DNA of 64,000 bases, from contig CM048840.1 in assembly GCA_026545765.1 (NCBI GenBank), positions 52,576,580 through 52,640,579 of the forward strand. Direction: 5' to 3'. The stretch is from Plantago major. Lineage: Eukaryota > Streptophyta > Magnoliopsida > Lamiales > Plantaginaceae. Shown here one piece after another: positions 45,140 to 55,934 of the stretch. Below the pieces are notes generated by a model that searched no databases, was not told where the DNA came from, and saw nothing but the letters and a program-made list of their open reading frames with translations. Position numbers and translations under genes: made by a program. Position 1 is the first letter of the stretch; the number at the start of each line of letters is the position of its first letter.

Positions 45140-46124
45140 CTATGATGTACCTGCGTCCTGTGATGTACCGACAACTGCATGCGGAGGACTCACGGAACGT
45201 GCTGGAGATGAAGGAGTTCTACCTGCTGTCCGGAAGTTTGCCTTAACTGAGAGAGCTTCAAAATTAGACCGTGCTGCCAAGATGGTTTTCCTGAGAGATT
45301 CAGGGGTCAAGGGCATGTCCATTTCATCGGTGATACGCACTGTAACTCCGGTTGCTCTGCACATGGCAGTGATCATACACGGAAATATTAGGCAGCCTTT
45401 CTTGTTCACCCTCTGTGCCTTGAATTCATCGAAGAGGACCTCGCCAAGGTCCACCAACTGATGTGGAGTAGATAGCATGGCATGCATAATCGTGGCCTGG
45501 TGTCCTCGAACATACTCATCATTCCCTCTAGGCTATACAGTGGTTGACAGCCATTTCCAAACCAACCTAGCTTTCCTCGTCAAATCTGCTCGATGGATCT
45601 TCCAGTTGTTTTTTTTTTTTTTTTTTTTTTTGCTTGGGAAACTCAGCATATCCATGGGTAAGTAGACGAGCGACATTAGCAGGAATGGGCTGAGTACTCT
45701 CTGTGGAGTGTTGAATAGCATGATGTGCATTGGGGATAGTCAATCCTAGGAAGGTAGATATGGCTTTGGGACTGAATTCAACCGTCTTCCCACGCATGTG
45801 GACTACAATGTCCTCGTCTTCATCTTCGTCAACATCCTGAAAATTTACATAGAATTCTCGGACCACGGCCTTGTCATATCCTAGGTATTTCCTGTTTACT
45901 CCGAGCCACTTCTGGAGGGATAGAGGCAGGTACAATTCTTTCGTGTTATCCCCAGCCGATGGATTGTCACCCCAGTGAATCTCACGCTCAGCTATGAAAC
46001 CTCTTGTCTTGATCTTAAAGTACTTCTTATACTGGAGGGTAGCCTTAGAAGGCATATAAGAGGCTCTGGAAGAGGATCCATCGTCAATGCGGGCGTGTTT
46101 GCCTTCTCTAGTCCGTACATACAT
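45140..46124 (-). pseudogene. Athila-type 3' ORF (plant transposon protein-like), element C
   Basis: ATG 46124 lies just after a TTTTGAATTTTAG acceptor. Residues 60-125 read YLPLSLQKWLGVNRK, then VREFYVNFQD, an acidic patch, and VVHMRGKTVEFSPKAISTFLGL, the pattern of plant ATHILA ORF or Transposase_46-like proteins. A run of 23 A (45631-45609) shifts the frame; the continuation at 45487-45140 has MHAMLSTPHQLVDLGEVLFDEF and GCLIFPCMITAMCRATGV. In Athila elements this ORF takes the place of env, but its function is unknown and no membrane span is seen. Confidence 0.75.
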
Positions 46125-46620
46125 GATTATCTAAAATTCAAAAACACACAGGGGAAACGCAGCAGAGGGTGGGAATGATTAGTGGACTACGCGTTAGTGA
46201 GAGCAATTCAGGCCTTAGCATATGTGATAAGAGTGTAAACCATAGTGCCAAAACATCTCAACTCAACGATTAGCGTAATTAGTAGAGAAACCGTAGTCTA
46301 TCTAGTACAACGTAATGGAAGATAAACCAAAACGATTCCATAGTCAGTTCAATAACGCTTGAATCAAGTGAATAATACTACTATAATACTCAAACCATAC
46401 TCAAATCAATCCAACAAGATCGAACTATTCATACCCAATTCATAAATTGCAAATATCATGGAAATCAATAGAATTGGTGACAATTACCACCTAGAACATG
46501 CTCAATGATCAACAAGTACCAAGATAGCATAATAAGAAAGCTCAATTTTGGCCAATAATTGAAAATCCCCAGATTGCAAAAATTAGGGTTCTTATGATTT
46601 TACCTTGAATCCGGATAATG
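46125..46620 (-). other. Probable intron before the Athila-type 3' ORF
   Basis: Minus strand: donor CAAG|GTAAAATC near 46605, T-rich AT-rich interior without ORFs, acceptor TTTTAG near 46135. It would join a leader containing the palindrome cluster to the ORF, as in spliced subgenomic RNAs. Inferred. Confidence 0.45.
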
Positions 46621-46809
46621 AATGGATGAGATGAGTTTTTTATGCCAAAAACGTGTCCTAGATGATGCAATCTTCAAGATGAGAGGTAGAACTTGAAGAA
46701 TGGTGGAGAAAAGAGGAAGAATGGAGTTTTTGGAGGAAGAAATCGGTTATGGAGGAAGAAGGGAGAAGAAAACGTGAAGGAGATGAAATTAGAAGAAGAA
46801 GGTGGTGGG

Positions 46810-46990
46810 GGGGATATATTGGCGGACGCCAACTCTCATACATGGTGGACGCCAAATTGAGAGTTGGCGGACACCAATCCCCCCTGCCTTCGATTGGCGG
46901 ACGCCAATCTTACGATTGGTGGGCGCCAATCGAAGGCAGTGTCAACTGGCGTTCGCCAGTTATGAAACTGGGGTTCGCCAGTTGGCACTT
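46810..46990 (-). repeat. Internal palindrome cluster of element C
   Basis: About eight copies of TTGGCGTCCGCCAA and variants (CTGGCGTTCGCCAG, TTGGCGCCCACCAA), the same word family as in the element C LTR. Confidence 0.85.
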
Positions 46991-47112
46991 AGGCGAATTT
47001 TTTTTTCTTTTTGAATTTTTTTTTGAAAAATAAAAAGAGATAAACGTGAATGCAACTAATTTAATGGAAGAAAACGTGAATGTAATGCAAGCTATCTAAA
47101 AAGCAAGTAAAC

Positions 47113-47130
47113 CCCGGGTTGCCTCCCGGG
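47113..47130 (-). promoter_or_regulatory. Stem-loop after the protease stop, element C
   Basis: Minus strand CCCGGG-AGGCAA-CCCGGG, preceded by AAGCGCTT. Family D has GTTGGG-AGGCAA-CCCAAC in the same context (53580-53597 and 60887-60904). Confidence 0.7.
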
Positions 47131-47168
47131 AAGCGCTTGTTTTAAGTCTCTAGCTTGACTTTCGCACT

Positions 47169-47933
47169 CTAGTTAGCGCGATACTGGGTACTAGACTTCC
47201 CCTTGCTTGAACTTCCTTTCCCCTGTCCCTGAGAAAACATATAAAGAGGTCCCACGAAACCCGCAGAATACTCCTTCCGAATAAAATCCTTAGGAAGATA
47301 GTCTAATGCCTTCACTATTCCCACTCGACCATTTACCTGATATGTTGCAGTGCGTCTAAACACGCTAATGTCCATCTTGGAAGTGAGTAAAAATGGCCAC
47401 CCAAGTAAGATTGTATCGGGTGCTTTCTTCTGCTCTTCGCAATCATCTTTCAAGACAACGAAATTGGTGATAATTGTCTCACCATTCAATTTAACCGCAA
47501 CACCCTTTGCCAGTCCAACAGGTCTCCTATGCGACCCATCCGCCATTAGGAGTCGAGCTCTCATCTCTTCTAATCCTGTGAGGCCACATCCTTTAAAAAG
47601 ACTGTATGGGATCGTATTGCATGTAGCTCCAGTATCCAAGGTCACTATGACCATTGACGTACCCATCCCAACTACTATATTAAATCTCTTCTTACTGAGA
47701 AGATGCTCCGTTGCATTTTCTGCGAACTCCTCTTCCTTGGCAGGAATTTCAACTGCTCCTATTTTCGGAGTGCTCACCATACTTGTAGAATCCTCTTCTT
47801 TTGCAGAACCCAAATCTTCAACTAAAACATCTGGATCTTCCTCTTGCTTAGGGGTCAACTCCTCAACAGAATTACCGGGAGTTATCATCTCTTCTACTAC
47901 TGTTTCACTAGAAATCGGAATAAACGCGCACAC
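47169..47933 (-). pseudogene. Ty3 aspartic protease, element C
   Basis: A 254-residue open block: an acidic N-terminus, then the retropepsin core with LDTGATCNTIPY (catalytic Asp), LLMADGSHRRPVG and ILLGWPFLL, and a Ser/Lys-rich tail ending at 47169. The pol domains that normally follow are missing. The upstream stop near 47934 separates it from gag. Confidence 0.88.
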
Positions 47934-47950
47934 CTACAAGCTGCGCAAAT

Positions 47951-49325
47951 CTATTTTGAAACCTCAACACGGGTCTCATTTTCCGAAACAGTTACCTCAA
48001 CTGGAGTTTCTGTGATAACCTTAATGGACATCGCCCTCTCAGGAGCACCAGGGAATTTGCCTTTCTCTCTCTCCTGGTTCTTCTCTAGTAGTTGTTGAAG
48101 AACACTCTGGATCTTGTCATTATCCTTCTCCAGTTTCCCAATACGGGAGTCGGTAGACTGACGATGCGCTTTAGTTTCACGCATGAATTCTCTTGAGTCG
48201 TTCATAAAGCTCCTGAACTCGCCAGCCAATCCAGAACCGCTTGCTGGTTGCACCTCCTGAACTTTCGGCGTTGGATTCTCACAATTATCATTGCCATAGC
48301 TCAGTAGGGATCTATCTCCCTATGGGTTAAACTGATTAACAGGAGGTTTCTGATACACTCCTCGTTGTCCACCGAAATTATTCCTTTTCAGCCAGTAAAC
48401 CGATTTTCCATTTGGCCCCTGCTGGACCCAGTACACCTCTTCATGTGGTGCTTCCACTTCAGGTTGCTTCCTCTCTAAGGCTAGATCAGACCTGCACATA
48501 TTAGCTCCATGCCCTGGATTCTTGCAGACTCTACATATCTCAGTAGAGAATCCAGTATTGCTGCTAAATGCATGCGCCTTTAACTGTTTGATCTCATTAG
48601 TCAGCTCTGCTATACCTGCACTTGATCCCTGCTCTTCATCATAGGCGGCATTTGCTTCTCCCCTTTGCCCCCTAGCGTTTCTCCTGGGATTCCTGTGTTG
48701 GTTATTCTGTGCTAACTTAGCAAACTTATCCTTGAGAGCAACAGTAGTTAACTCCATCATATTACCCTCGCATGACACATCTATCAAAGCCTGTTCGTTC
48801 TCATTCAATCCATCATAAAAAAAACTGATTCATATCAGCTTGTGGAAACCTCTGGTGAGGACATTGAGAGAGTAAACTCTTGAACCTGTCCCATGCTTCA
48901 TATAGAGACTCATCATACATCTGGGTAAAGGTGCTGATTTTCTGCCTGATTGCAGAAGTCTTAGACTGAGGATAGTACTTCTGCATAAATGCATTGTAGA
49001 CCTCAGGCCATGTGGTTAGGCTTCCTTCATCCAAGCCATTCATCCACGTCCGTGCTTTGTCATGCAAACACAGGGGGAAAACCTTCATCTTTAGATCATT
49101 ATCGGTGACATTCCTACCCTTAGTTAGGCTCCCAATTAAAATTTCCAGCTCCATAAGAAATCCCATAACATCTTCATTCTTCTGCCCATAGAATTTCGGG
49201 ATCACAGCCATAAGATGACCCTTAATATCAAAGTTCCGCATATTAGCAGGAATGACAATGCTAGGACGATTAATGTCCAGAAGTGGCGCGAATAGCGTAG
49301 CCATGGAAGGTGGATCGTTATCCAT
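47951..49325 (-). pseudogene. Ty3 gag, element C
   Basis: Block 49325-48813: MDNDPPSMATLFAPL, then the retrotrans_gag pattern FYGQKNEDVMGFLMELEI, KMKVFPLCLHDKARTWMNGL, WPEVYNAFMQKYYP, YEAWDRFKSLLSQCPHQ. After a shift near 48810, 48808-48320 carries the zinc knuckle CRVCKNPGHGANMC and a WVQQGPNGKSVYW segment. The block 48253-47951 is a coiled coil linking to protease. Shifts at 48810 and 48310 disable it. Confidence 0.88.
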
Positions 49326-49579
49326 TTCGATATTCTACTCGAGCGCTGCTGTATCTACTGTTCTCCTGCTTACTCTCAATGGTGAGCCTCTCTGTTTGCT
49401 GCAGTGTCTTTCGATATCGTCGATAAATGGTGAAACAGGCAAATCAAGACTCCTCCTTCCGTTCATGCACTACCTGAAAGGAGATGTGTTAAGACTAATA
49501 GAACATAAATAATGAACTAAAACTACAAAAAATAAAAATACTGCGACTATAATTCATAAACTTAACAAAGGAGTTAAGT

Positions 49580-49596
49580 CCCCGGCAGCGGCGCCA
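49580..49596 (-). promoter_or_regulatory. Primer binding site, element C
   Basis: Minus-strand TGGCGCCGCTGCCGGGG, 6 nt after the LTR. Confidence 0.88.
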
Positions 49597-49602
49597 AAAA
49601 CT

Positions 49603-51058
49603 TGATCTGTCAAATCAGAGTTTTGTATTTGTTTACTTAGCCAAGAGTTAATTCTCAACACTACGAAAACTTGCAGTGCAGTGAAGTTAACGCCGAGGTC
49701 GGTTTCGAAGGACTTAACTAGGCTGAGTTTGGGTTTACGAATAGTAGACACAATATGGAAAGTAGTAAACGGTTGTTTGCTTCGGCAACGAGATGATTAA
49801 CTAGTGTAGAAGTAAACAACTAAGCAGACAAAACTAGTGATAGGTTGACACTTGACGAGATTAATATATGAATGAGGAGAATTATGAAGTCATGACTTGA
49901 AGACAAGCTAGCTAGCAGGAAATATGCGATCTATAGGAAAACGATTACTCTCAAGTTGTCACTACTTGGTTTCAGAAAACGAATAGCATTAGTGAAGGCG
50001 TCAATTTCACTAAGCTACAATCAATTAAGCTAATCCTACTATTACTGTTTGCAACTAACTGTTAGATTGAAGCAAGACGAAAACATTTTGGTTTCTAAAG
50101 ATCAAATGTTTAATCTAACAGTGATATTGACGGAATGCACATCAAACGTAATAGCAGAATACACAATTAATCTAAAAAGCCCATAATTAGGGTGTTTAGC
50201 TACTCATGTTATGCGAAGACATAATCAATAAAGCAATTAAACAATCAACACACATAATCTAATACTAGAAACGAAGAATCGAACGATTGATACAATTTAC
50301 CCTTCGTTGTCACAAACCCTAGGTAGAATTGAAGAACCTGAATCAAATCGATGACAGATAGTATGTAGATTCTGCTCCCAATCAATCACAATCATCGGAT
50401 TACAAGGTGAAAACCGGTTCAATCACCTCGAAACGGGTAATTGCCTTGGAAAATAGGTCTAGCTTGAGAGCAATGTCTGAATACTTGACAATAGATCAAT
50501 CCCCCCAAGTAATAATGTTTTTTGTCTAACTAATAGAAAGAATAAAAAATTAGGTCTCAATGAATTAGGAAAAATCTCGCGAAGGGCTGGCGTCCGCCAT
50601 GTATGAGAGTTGGCGGACGCCAAAACATAGCTGGCGGACGCCAAAATATGTACATGGCGTCCGCCAGTACTAACTTTGGCGTCCGCCAATTCATTTTGGA
50701 TTGAATTGGCGGACGCCAATCTTCTTACTGGCATTCGCTGACTCTTCGGCAAATGATGATTTTGCCCTTCTTGTCCTTCTTGCTCGATTTTGCTCCTTTT
50801 AACTTCGATCCTTGGTATTTTGGCCTCCCCGCTCCACTTCTAGCAACCATACGAAGCATTGGAATTCCATATCTTCCAGATGCATGTAAAATACACCCTG
50901 TTTTTGCCTTCAATTAGCGCGGTTTAACCAAATAGCTGCAAAACTCACAAAGAACAAAACAAGTAAAAAGACTCTAGGAAAACTACTAAAACTATACTTA
51001 AGGATAACAAAAAGACAGTAAAAAAGACCAGATGAGACGATGTAAAACTGACTCATCA
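49603..51058 (-). repeat. 5' LTR of element C (LTR-C)
   Basis: 1456 bp, minus strand TGATGAGTCAG to CAGATCA. It contains the palindrome cluster at 50583-50740 and the CATGAGTAGCTAAA motif near 50195-50209. A related LTR is at 62470-63908. At 51059 it abuts family D sequence without a PPT, so it is the outer end of an insertion or a deletion junction. Confidence 0.88.
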
Positions 51059-52100
51059 CATACTATTTTTTGCGGTCGTTTCGACCCGTATATTTTTTGA
51101 TGGCCATCATTGGGCTCTTTTGTTGGCCTCATTGGGCTCTTTTAGTCTCTACATTTTTCGGTAGTGTCTATTTTATAGAATTTCGCACTTTTGTGCGTGC
51201 AGGTTTGGTATACATGCCATCAACCCTCACAGACATGTAGCTTTAAAGGCTATGCCGGTATGTGGGTAGTATCTGTAACATGCCCAACACGAAAACGGTG
51301 ATCACAAGGACCATAGATCCACTCCGAGACTTTAAGTACCTTTGCTTTTTATGGTACTTCTCTTTTCTTTTATTTTTTTCTTCTTTTTTTAGAGAGAGAG
51401 AAAGCAACAACACAATACAACCACAACTTCCTTTTACTTCTCCTCCCCCAAACCTGTTAGTTTCACAGAGTTTATTTCTTCCCAGAATCCCTCTTTAACT
51501 AAACAAACTCACTTAGAGCATGAAAGACTTCTAAAACAGCGTATATAAGTGAATCAAAAGATTAAGGAGAGTAAGGAAGGAAAAGTATTCTAAGATTGCC
51601 TATTTATCTTTGTGTTGCATGGCAAAAACTCATAAGTAGGTGCATGTAAAGTGTCTTGGTTCAAAATGTAAGATGGAGATCTCTTGCTGATGAGAACATA
51701 GGTTCCTCAATAATCGACGTAAGTAAATGAAAGTGCCTCAATCAAAACAATAAAATACTTAAATATTAAATAGGCTTGAATAAACTTCGAGTCGCAGCTC
51801 AGTAAATAAATACGAGTCAAAGTTCGGTATATAAATAACGAGTCAAAGCTCGGTAATCATCCAAAATAGGAAAGAAATAAAAATGCGACAACCGGAAACT
51901 AAGTGCATAAAATAAGAAAATATCAAAAAATAAGGCCCTAAAAATTTTGAATTTCGAGTTAACGTTACCCTCCCCCAAACCTACACTTGTGCTAGTCCCT
52001 TAGCACAAAATAGTAAAAAAAGGAAGTAATTGTAACGAGAAAACTCCCCTGTCAGGTATGGTGGCCGCTTCTCTGTAGATCACTCCGATTCTTCACAATC
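51059..52100 (-). other. 3' untranslated domain of family D, minus copy
   Basis: Minus strand: hairpin TTGTGCTA-AGGGAC-TAGCACAA (52008-51987), then AGGTTTGGGGGAGGG; a second tract AACAGGTTTGGGGGAGG near 51445-51460; the conserved block 51330-51180. No ORF of note. Confidence 0.7.
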
Positions 52101-52961
52101 CTAGTCGTAAGGGTGGTGCTCAGGTGTATAGCATTTCCTAGCTTCTTCCGGGTCTTCCTCCTCATAAACAAAACCATTTGTGTTAATGACCTTGCCCTTT
52201 AGCTTTTCTTGCCTCTCTTGCTCCCTCGGTTCTTGCTGCTCAAAGTCCTCTGCTGTTTCTTCAAAATCATTCCAGTTAACGCAAGGTTTTTTGTTTTTGT
52301 GAGTAGGGCCAGGTTCTCCATTAGTGAGATCAATGAAGTTGGCTTGCGTTCCCGTCGAGCTCAACTTTTCCTCAATGATTTGCTTTTTCTTTACCGCAAG
52401 CACATGACTTGGCCTTGACCCTCCGGTAGTCTTTCTTGCATTTTGCCTCACTGTTGGTCGGAAAGAAGGATCTCCTACACATGTGTTGAAGTCGCCCTTT
52501 ATTTTCCTTCCATACTCTTCTTCATAGAAGAGATCACGAGCTCTCCTCAATTCTTTCTCCATCTCCTTCCTAGCTCTTGCGAGTGCTTCATCTCTTTCCT
52601 TCCTAATTTTGACTCTAGTTTGCAAGAACTCTTCTTCCAACTTAGCTAATTTCTCCCCATGCTCATCTTGCAACCTCTTCTTCTCCCAACGGTACCAACC
52701 TTCATTATCCATTGTCAAAGTTTCATAGTTGGTATGTGGGTACTTTTCCTTGTTCTCCTATTCTCCATGGTCAATTCTTTTCAAAGGAGTCTCATATTCA
52801 TGAGATAAGGATCGATGTTGATCCTCTAGCTTGTGTGCCTCCTCCAACTCATGTGATGATTCTTCGTCCCTAGCCTTGCTACTTTCACCACGTTCCAACC
52901 TTTTCAAAGCTTCCAAACACTTGCCTCTTTCAACTCCACCTTGATTGAATTTCTTCGTCAT
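52101..52961 (-). pseudogene. Family D 3' ORF, coiled-coil protein (minus copy)
   Basis: ATG 52961, 287 codons with one premature TAG near 52759 where the plus copy has a Lys-type codon. The N-terminal region holds EAHKLEDQHRSLSHEYE; WYRWEKKRLQDEHGE starts a Glu/Arg/Lys-rich coiled coil of about 70 residues, then a Pro/Thr linker, and a terminal NGFVYEEEDPEEARKCYTPE block. No transmembrane segment, signal peptide or known domain. It lies where Athila elements carry their extra ORF. Function unknown. Confidence 0.75.
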
Positions 52962-53189
52962 GTTCCTAAGAATGGTGATGAAAAAGGCAACATAATCATG
53001 CGTGTAGAAGTAATCATCACATGCATTACGTATTCATAATCATGCGTGTAGAAGTAATGAGAAGGGTAGAGTTGAAGAATCGTACATTGAATTGCCGAAG
53101 AACTTGAATTCTTGAGAGAAAAACTAAATATAATGCTTATTCTAGAGTGCAATGCTTTTGTGCTTGTGAATTTGTGAGTTTAGAGAAGG

Positions 53190-53649
53190 TAGTGATGCAT
53201 ATAAATAGGTTTAGAGTGCTGACAATTAAAGGAAATTCATGCAAAAGCATTCCATATACAAGAAACAAGTGAAAGGAAATTTCCAAAAACTGAAAAAGGC
53301 AAGAAAATCTCGCGGAATCAGACTCATGGCCAAAGCGATCATAGAGCTTCGATCGGTCCCAGTGGCCGCATCATGGTTCTCACTTTTTATGCTGCTCAAA
53401 TTCTCTTATTTTCTTGTTTTCTTTTCTTTTGTTTTTTCATTTTTATTTTGTTAATTTGAAAAAGAAACATTCCAAGGAAAAGATAACTAATGCAAAAGAC
53501 CTACTTGTGCGAAAATTTTTGATAACGTGAAGTGTATGCAAACTACGTGAAATGCAATAAACGTAAATACTTACAAACCGTTGGGTTGCCTCCCAACAAG
53601 CGCTCGTTTATCGTCGTTAGCCCGACTATTCATCGATCTTTGGCAAGTC
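53190..53649 (-). other. Leader between integrase and 3' ORF, family D minus copy
   Basis: Includes the stem-loop GTTGGG-AGGCAA-CCCAAC (53597-53580) and a GC-rich patch (53330-53390, GATCGGTCCCAGTGGCC) in the position of element C's internal palindrome cluster. No ORF. Confidence 0.6.
53580..53597 (-). promoter_or_regulatory. Post-integrase stem-loop, family D minus copy
   Basis: GTTGGGAGGCAACCCAAC with the flank GAGCGCTT. Confidence 0.75.
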
Positions 53650-54160
53650 TGGCCGTTTAGCGACGGAACTTACGTCGCCAAGCGACGGATAAAAACGTCG
53701 TCGTCATTTTCTTCGTCACAATGATCCTAACGACGGATAAACTATCCATCGCTAGATAATGACGGATTTAGTGACGGATAGACTGTTGACTTTTTAGAGA
53801 CGGATATTATCCGTCGCTAAAAAGCTAGTTTTTCCCATTTTTAAAAAAATCAAAATCTGCTCTATTTAGCGACGGATAAACTATCCGTCGCTAAATAGAG
53901 ACGAAATTAGCGGTGGATAGGTCTTTTTCCTTTTTTTTATTTTTAAATTAACTGGATATTGAGCGACGGATAAGTTATCCGTCGCTAAATTGAGTAGATT
54001 TTGATTTTTTTTTAAAAATTTTGATGCATGCTTTTCATATTTCACCTGTTTCACAAATATAATGTCCGATAGTAAATCCAGAATAATGAAATTGTTTTAA
54101 TTAAACAGAAATATCCGTACATAGTTTAAAGTAAGAAGTCATAAAAACATAAGTCCAAAT

Positions 54161-55934
54161 CTAACTACCAGGCGGGTGTGGCTGGTGAGGGAACATGGAC
54201 ATGAAAGCCTGCATCTGTTGCTGAAGAAGCCGGTTATCCTCCTGTTGTTGTCTAACAAGCCGCTCCATCTCCTGCCGGTGTTCCTCCTGAACTTTAGCTA
54301 GCTGTGCCGCAACCTGTGACTGCACCAACTCCGAGACCTGCTCCTGTGTGAAAAGCTGATGTCTAGATTGCTGGGATGTTGAGTAGCTAGGAGTAGCCAC
54401 CACAGGGCCGAAACTCCCCAATCCATATACTCGGCCTTTGTTGTCCATTGGGTTGACGGATAAGAAGATGTTTTATTGTTCAATTGTCAGCTCCTCATCC
54501 GCATCGACGAGCTGCCTCTCCACCTCAGCCTGAAATCGTAAAGTGCATATATCATGAGTTACAGTTTTTTAAAAATAACTTGTACTACACAAATATGAAC
54601 TTTAACCAAAATTAATGTACCGCAATAGCTTCGGACTTGCTATCAACCCATCTCCCGTTATTCAGATTAGCTCTTTTAAAGAGCGCCAGTGTGCTCTTCT
54701 CCTCCCCAGCCGACACCTGAAGAACGTATATATGCAAACATTTAGCTAGCAACTCATTAAAGGTGTAGAAATTAAACACAAAACACATGTACGACTAAAC
54801 TGACAAATTAGATGTACACTACCGATTTAACGTGATCCGTAACAACAGCAAGCGACCCATAGCGGTGCCTGGCCACCCCGGTACCATCAGACGGCCATCA
54901 CCGGTTCTCTCTCTGCTCGTCCGCAATCGCTTGACATCAAGACGCCAAGAGCATGCCAAAGCGCCCACTCCTCCGGTCCACACCATCCAGGCTTAAGGCC
55001 TCTGAGGTATAACTTTTTAGCTCCGTTAACCATTTTCTTATACAGGTCTGACCCCAGCGTTTCGAAACAAGGCCATATATGGGGGAGCAACTTGTTGGGA
55101 ATGAAGTACGTTTTCTACATTCCCAATTCCACACAACATCCAAATTACATAACGAAAACCGAGACATCAATTTAATAAGATAACACAATAGAACATATTC
55201 AATGGTGACTAACATATCACCCAAGTTCAGCGGCTAACATACCACTCACATATAGTGGCTAACATACCACTCACATTGTCCTAAAATTTACTAACACAGT
55301 GGTGACTAACATATCACCAAAGTTCAGTGGCTAACATACCACTCACATACAGTGGCTAACATACCACTCACATTAAAAACAATTATAACAACAAATAAAG
55401 GAATGCCAGATTTAAACTTACCTGCAACTCATTAAAGTACTCGGCCTTCATCCGGTCCGAGATGTGCGACCACTTCTCGCCCCCCTCCCTCGGCATCTCC
55501 CTATTGCCCTGTAAGATATCACCGAGTTTAGTGCTAGCCTCTGGAGGCCATAACCTGTTATCAATCTATAAGATACAAGAAACGGATATTAGTTAGTATA
55601 GTACAACAATGATATCATAAATTATCTTAAGTTATGTTCTATATAAAGGAATGCATAATACTTACTTCGATCTACCGTTCGGGAACCACACAAGCTTCTC
55701 ATCCCACTTAGCATCGACCACAATTCCTTTGGTGAAGGGACAACCGTCATCTGGTAAGTTATCCCAAATCGATGTCGAGCCCCTGCTCGAACTAGGTGGG
55801 GTCTCAGGAACCGCAGACCGGCTGCTCTGACTACTCTGACCCTCTTGATCCTCTGACTCTGACCCTCCTCCTCGACTACCCTCTGGCTGGCTGCATAGGG
55901 GAGGACGGTAGGTGGGTTTCCTTTTTCGCGACAT
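54161..55934 (-). pseudogene. TNPA/Transposase_24-like gene of CACTA 2
   Basis: ATG 55934 directly after TTTTTGCAG. Exons, minus: 55934-55675 (SRKRKPTYRPPLC, Ser/Glu-rich, then WDNLPDDGCPFTKGI), about 55570-55425, 55090-54840 (LPHIWPCFETLGSDLYKKM, GPEEWALWHAL), about 54720-54620, and 54530-54161 (GRVYGLGSFG, QEQVSELVQSQV coiled coil, HQPHPPGS). Compared with the copy in CACTA 1 the first exon is open here. Upstream, 56600-56420 looks like a leader exon with donor GAAG|GTATTAG. Probable subterminal-repeat binding protein by analogy; whether it is functional cannot be told. Confidence 0.7.
55204..55376 (-). repeat. Tandem mini-hairpin repeat in intron of CACTA 2
   Basis: Six or more units: AGTGG-CTAACATA-CCACT and GGTGA-CTAACATA-TCACC. 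Same array as 12101-12244. Confidence 0.8.

Larger units (their letters stand above)
32871..51058 (-). mobile_element. Ty3 (Athila-like) element C: gag, protease and 3' ORF, with copia nested in its 3' LTR
   Basis: Minus strand order: 5' LTR 51058-49603, primer site, gag, protease, stem-loop, palindrome cluster, spliced 3' ORF, PPT and 3' LTR (43399-42830 plus 33172-32871). Copia element 2 sits within the 3' LTR. The last 600 bases of that LTR are missing. RT, RNase H and integrase are absent. Most domains carry stops or shifts. Confidence 0.85.

Noticed and set aside
46658..46855. Minus-strand ORF rich in Ser and His
   Set aside because: Composed of the palindrome cluster and low-complexity leader; no conservation in frame.
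50583..50740. CRISPR-like look of repeated palindromic words with spacers
   Set aside because: Eukaryotic plant LTR context, irregular spacing and varied words; not a CRISPR array.
32871..51058. Tandem LTR-interior-LTR-interior array formed by unequal recombination with family D
   Set aside because: The junction at 51058/51059 lacks a PPT and the adjoining interior is a different family, so separate insertion or deletion is more likely.
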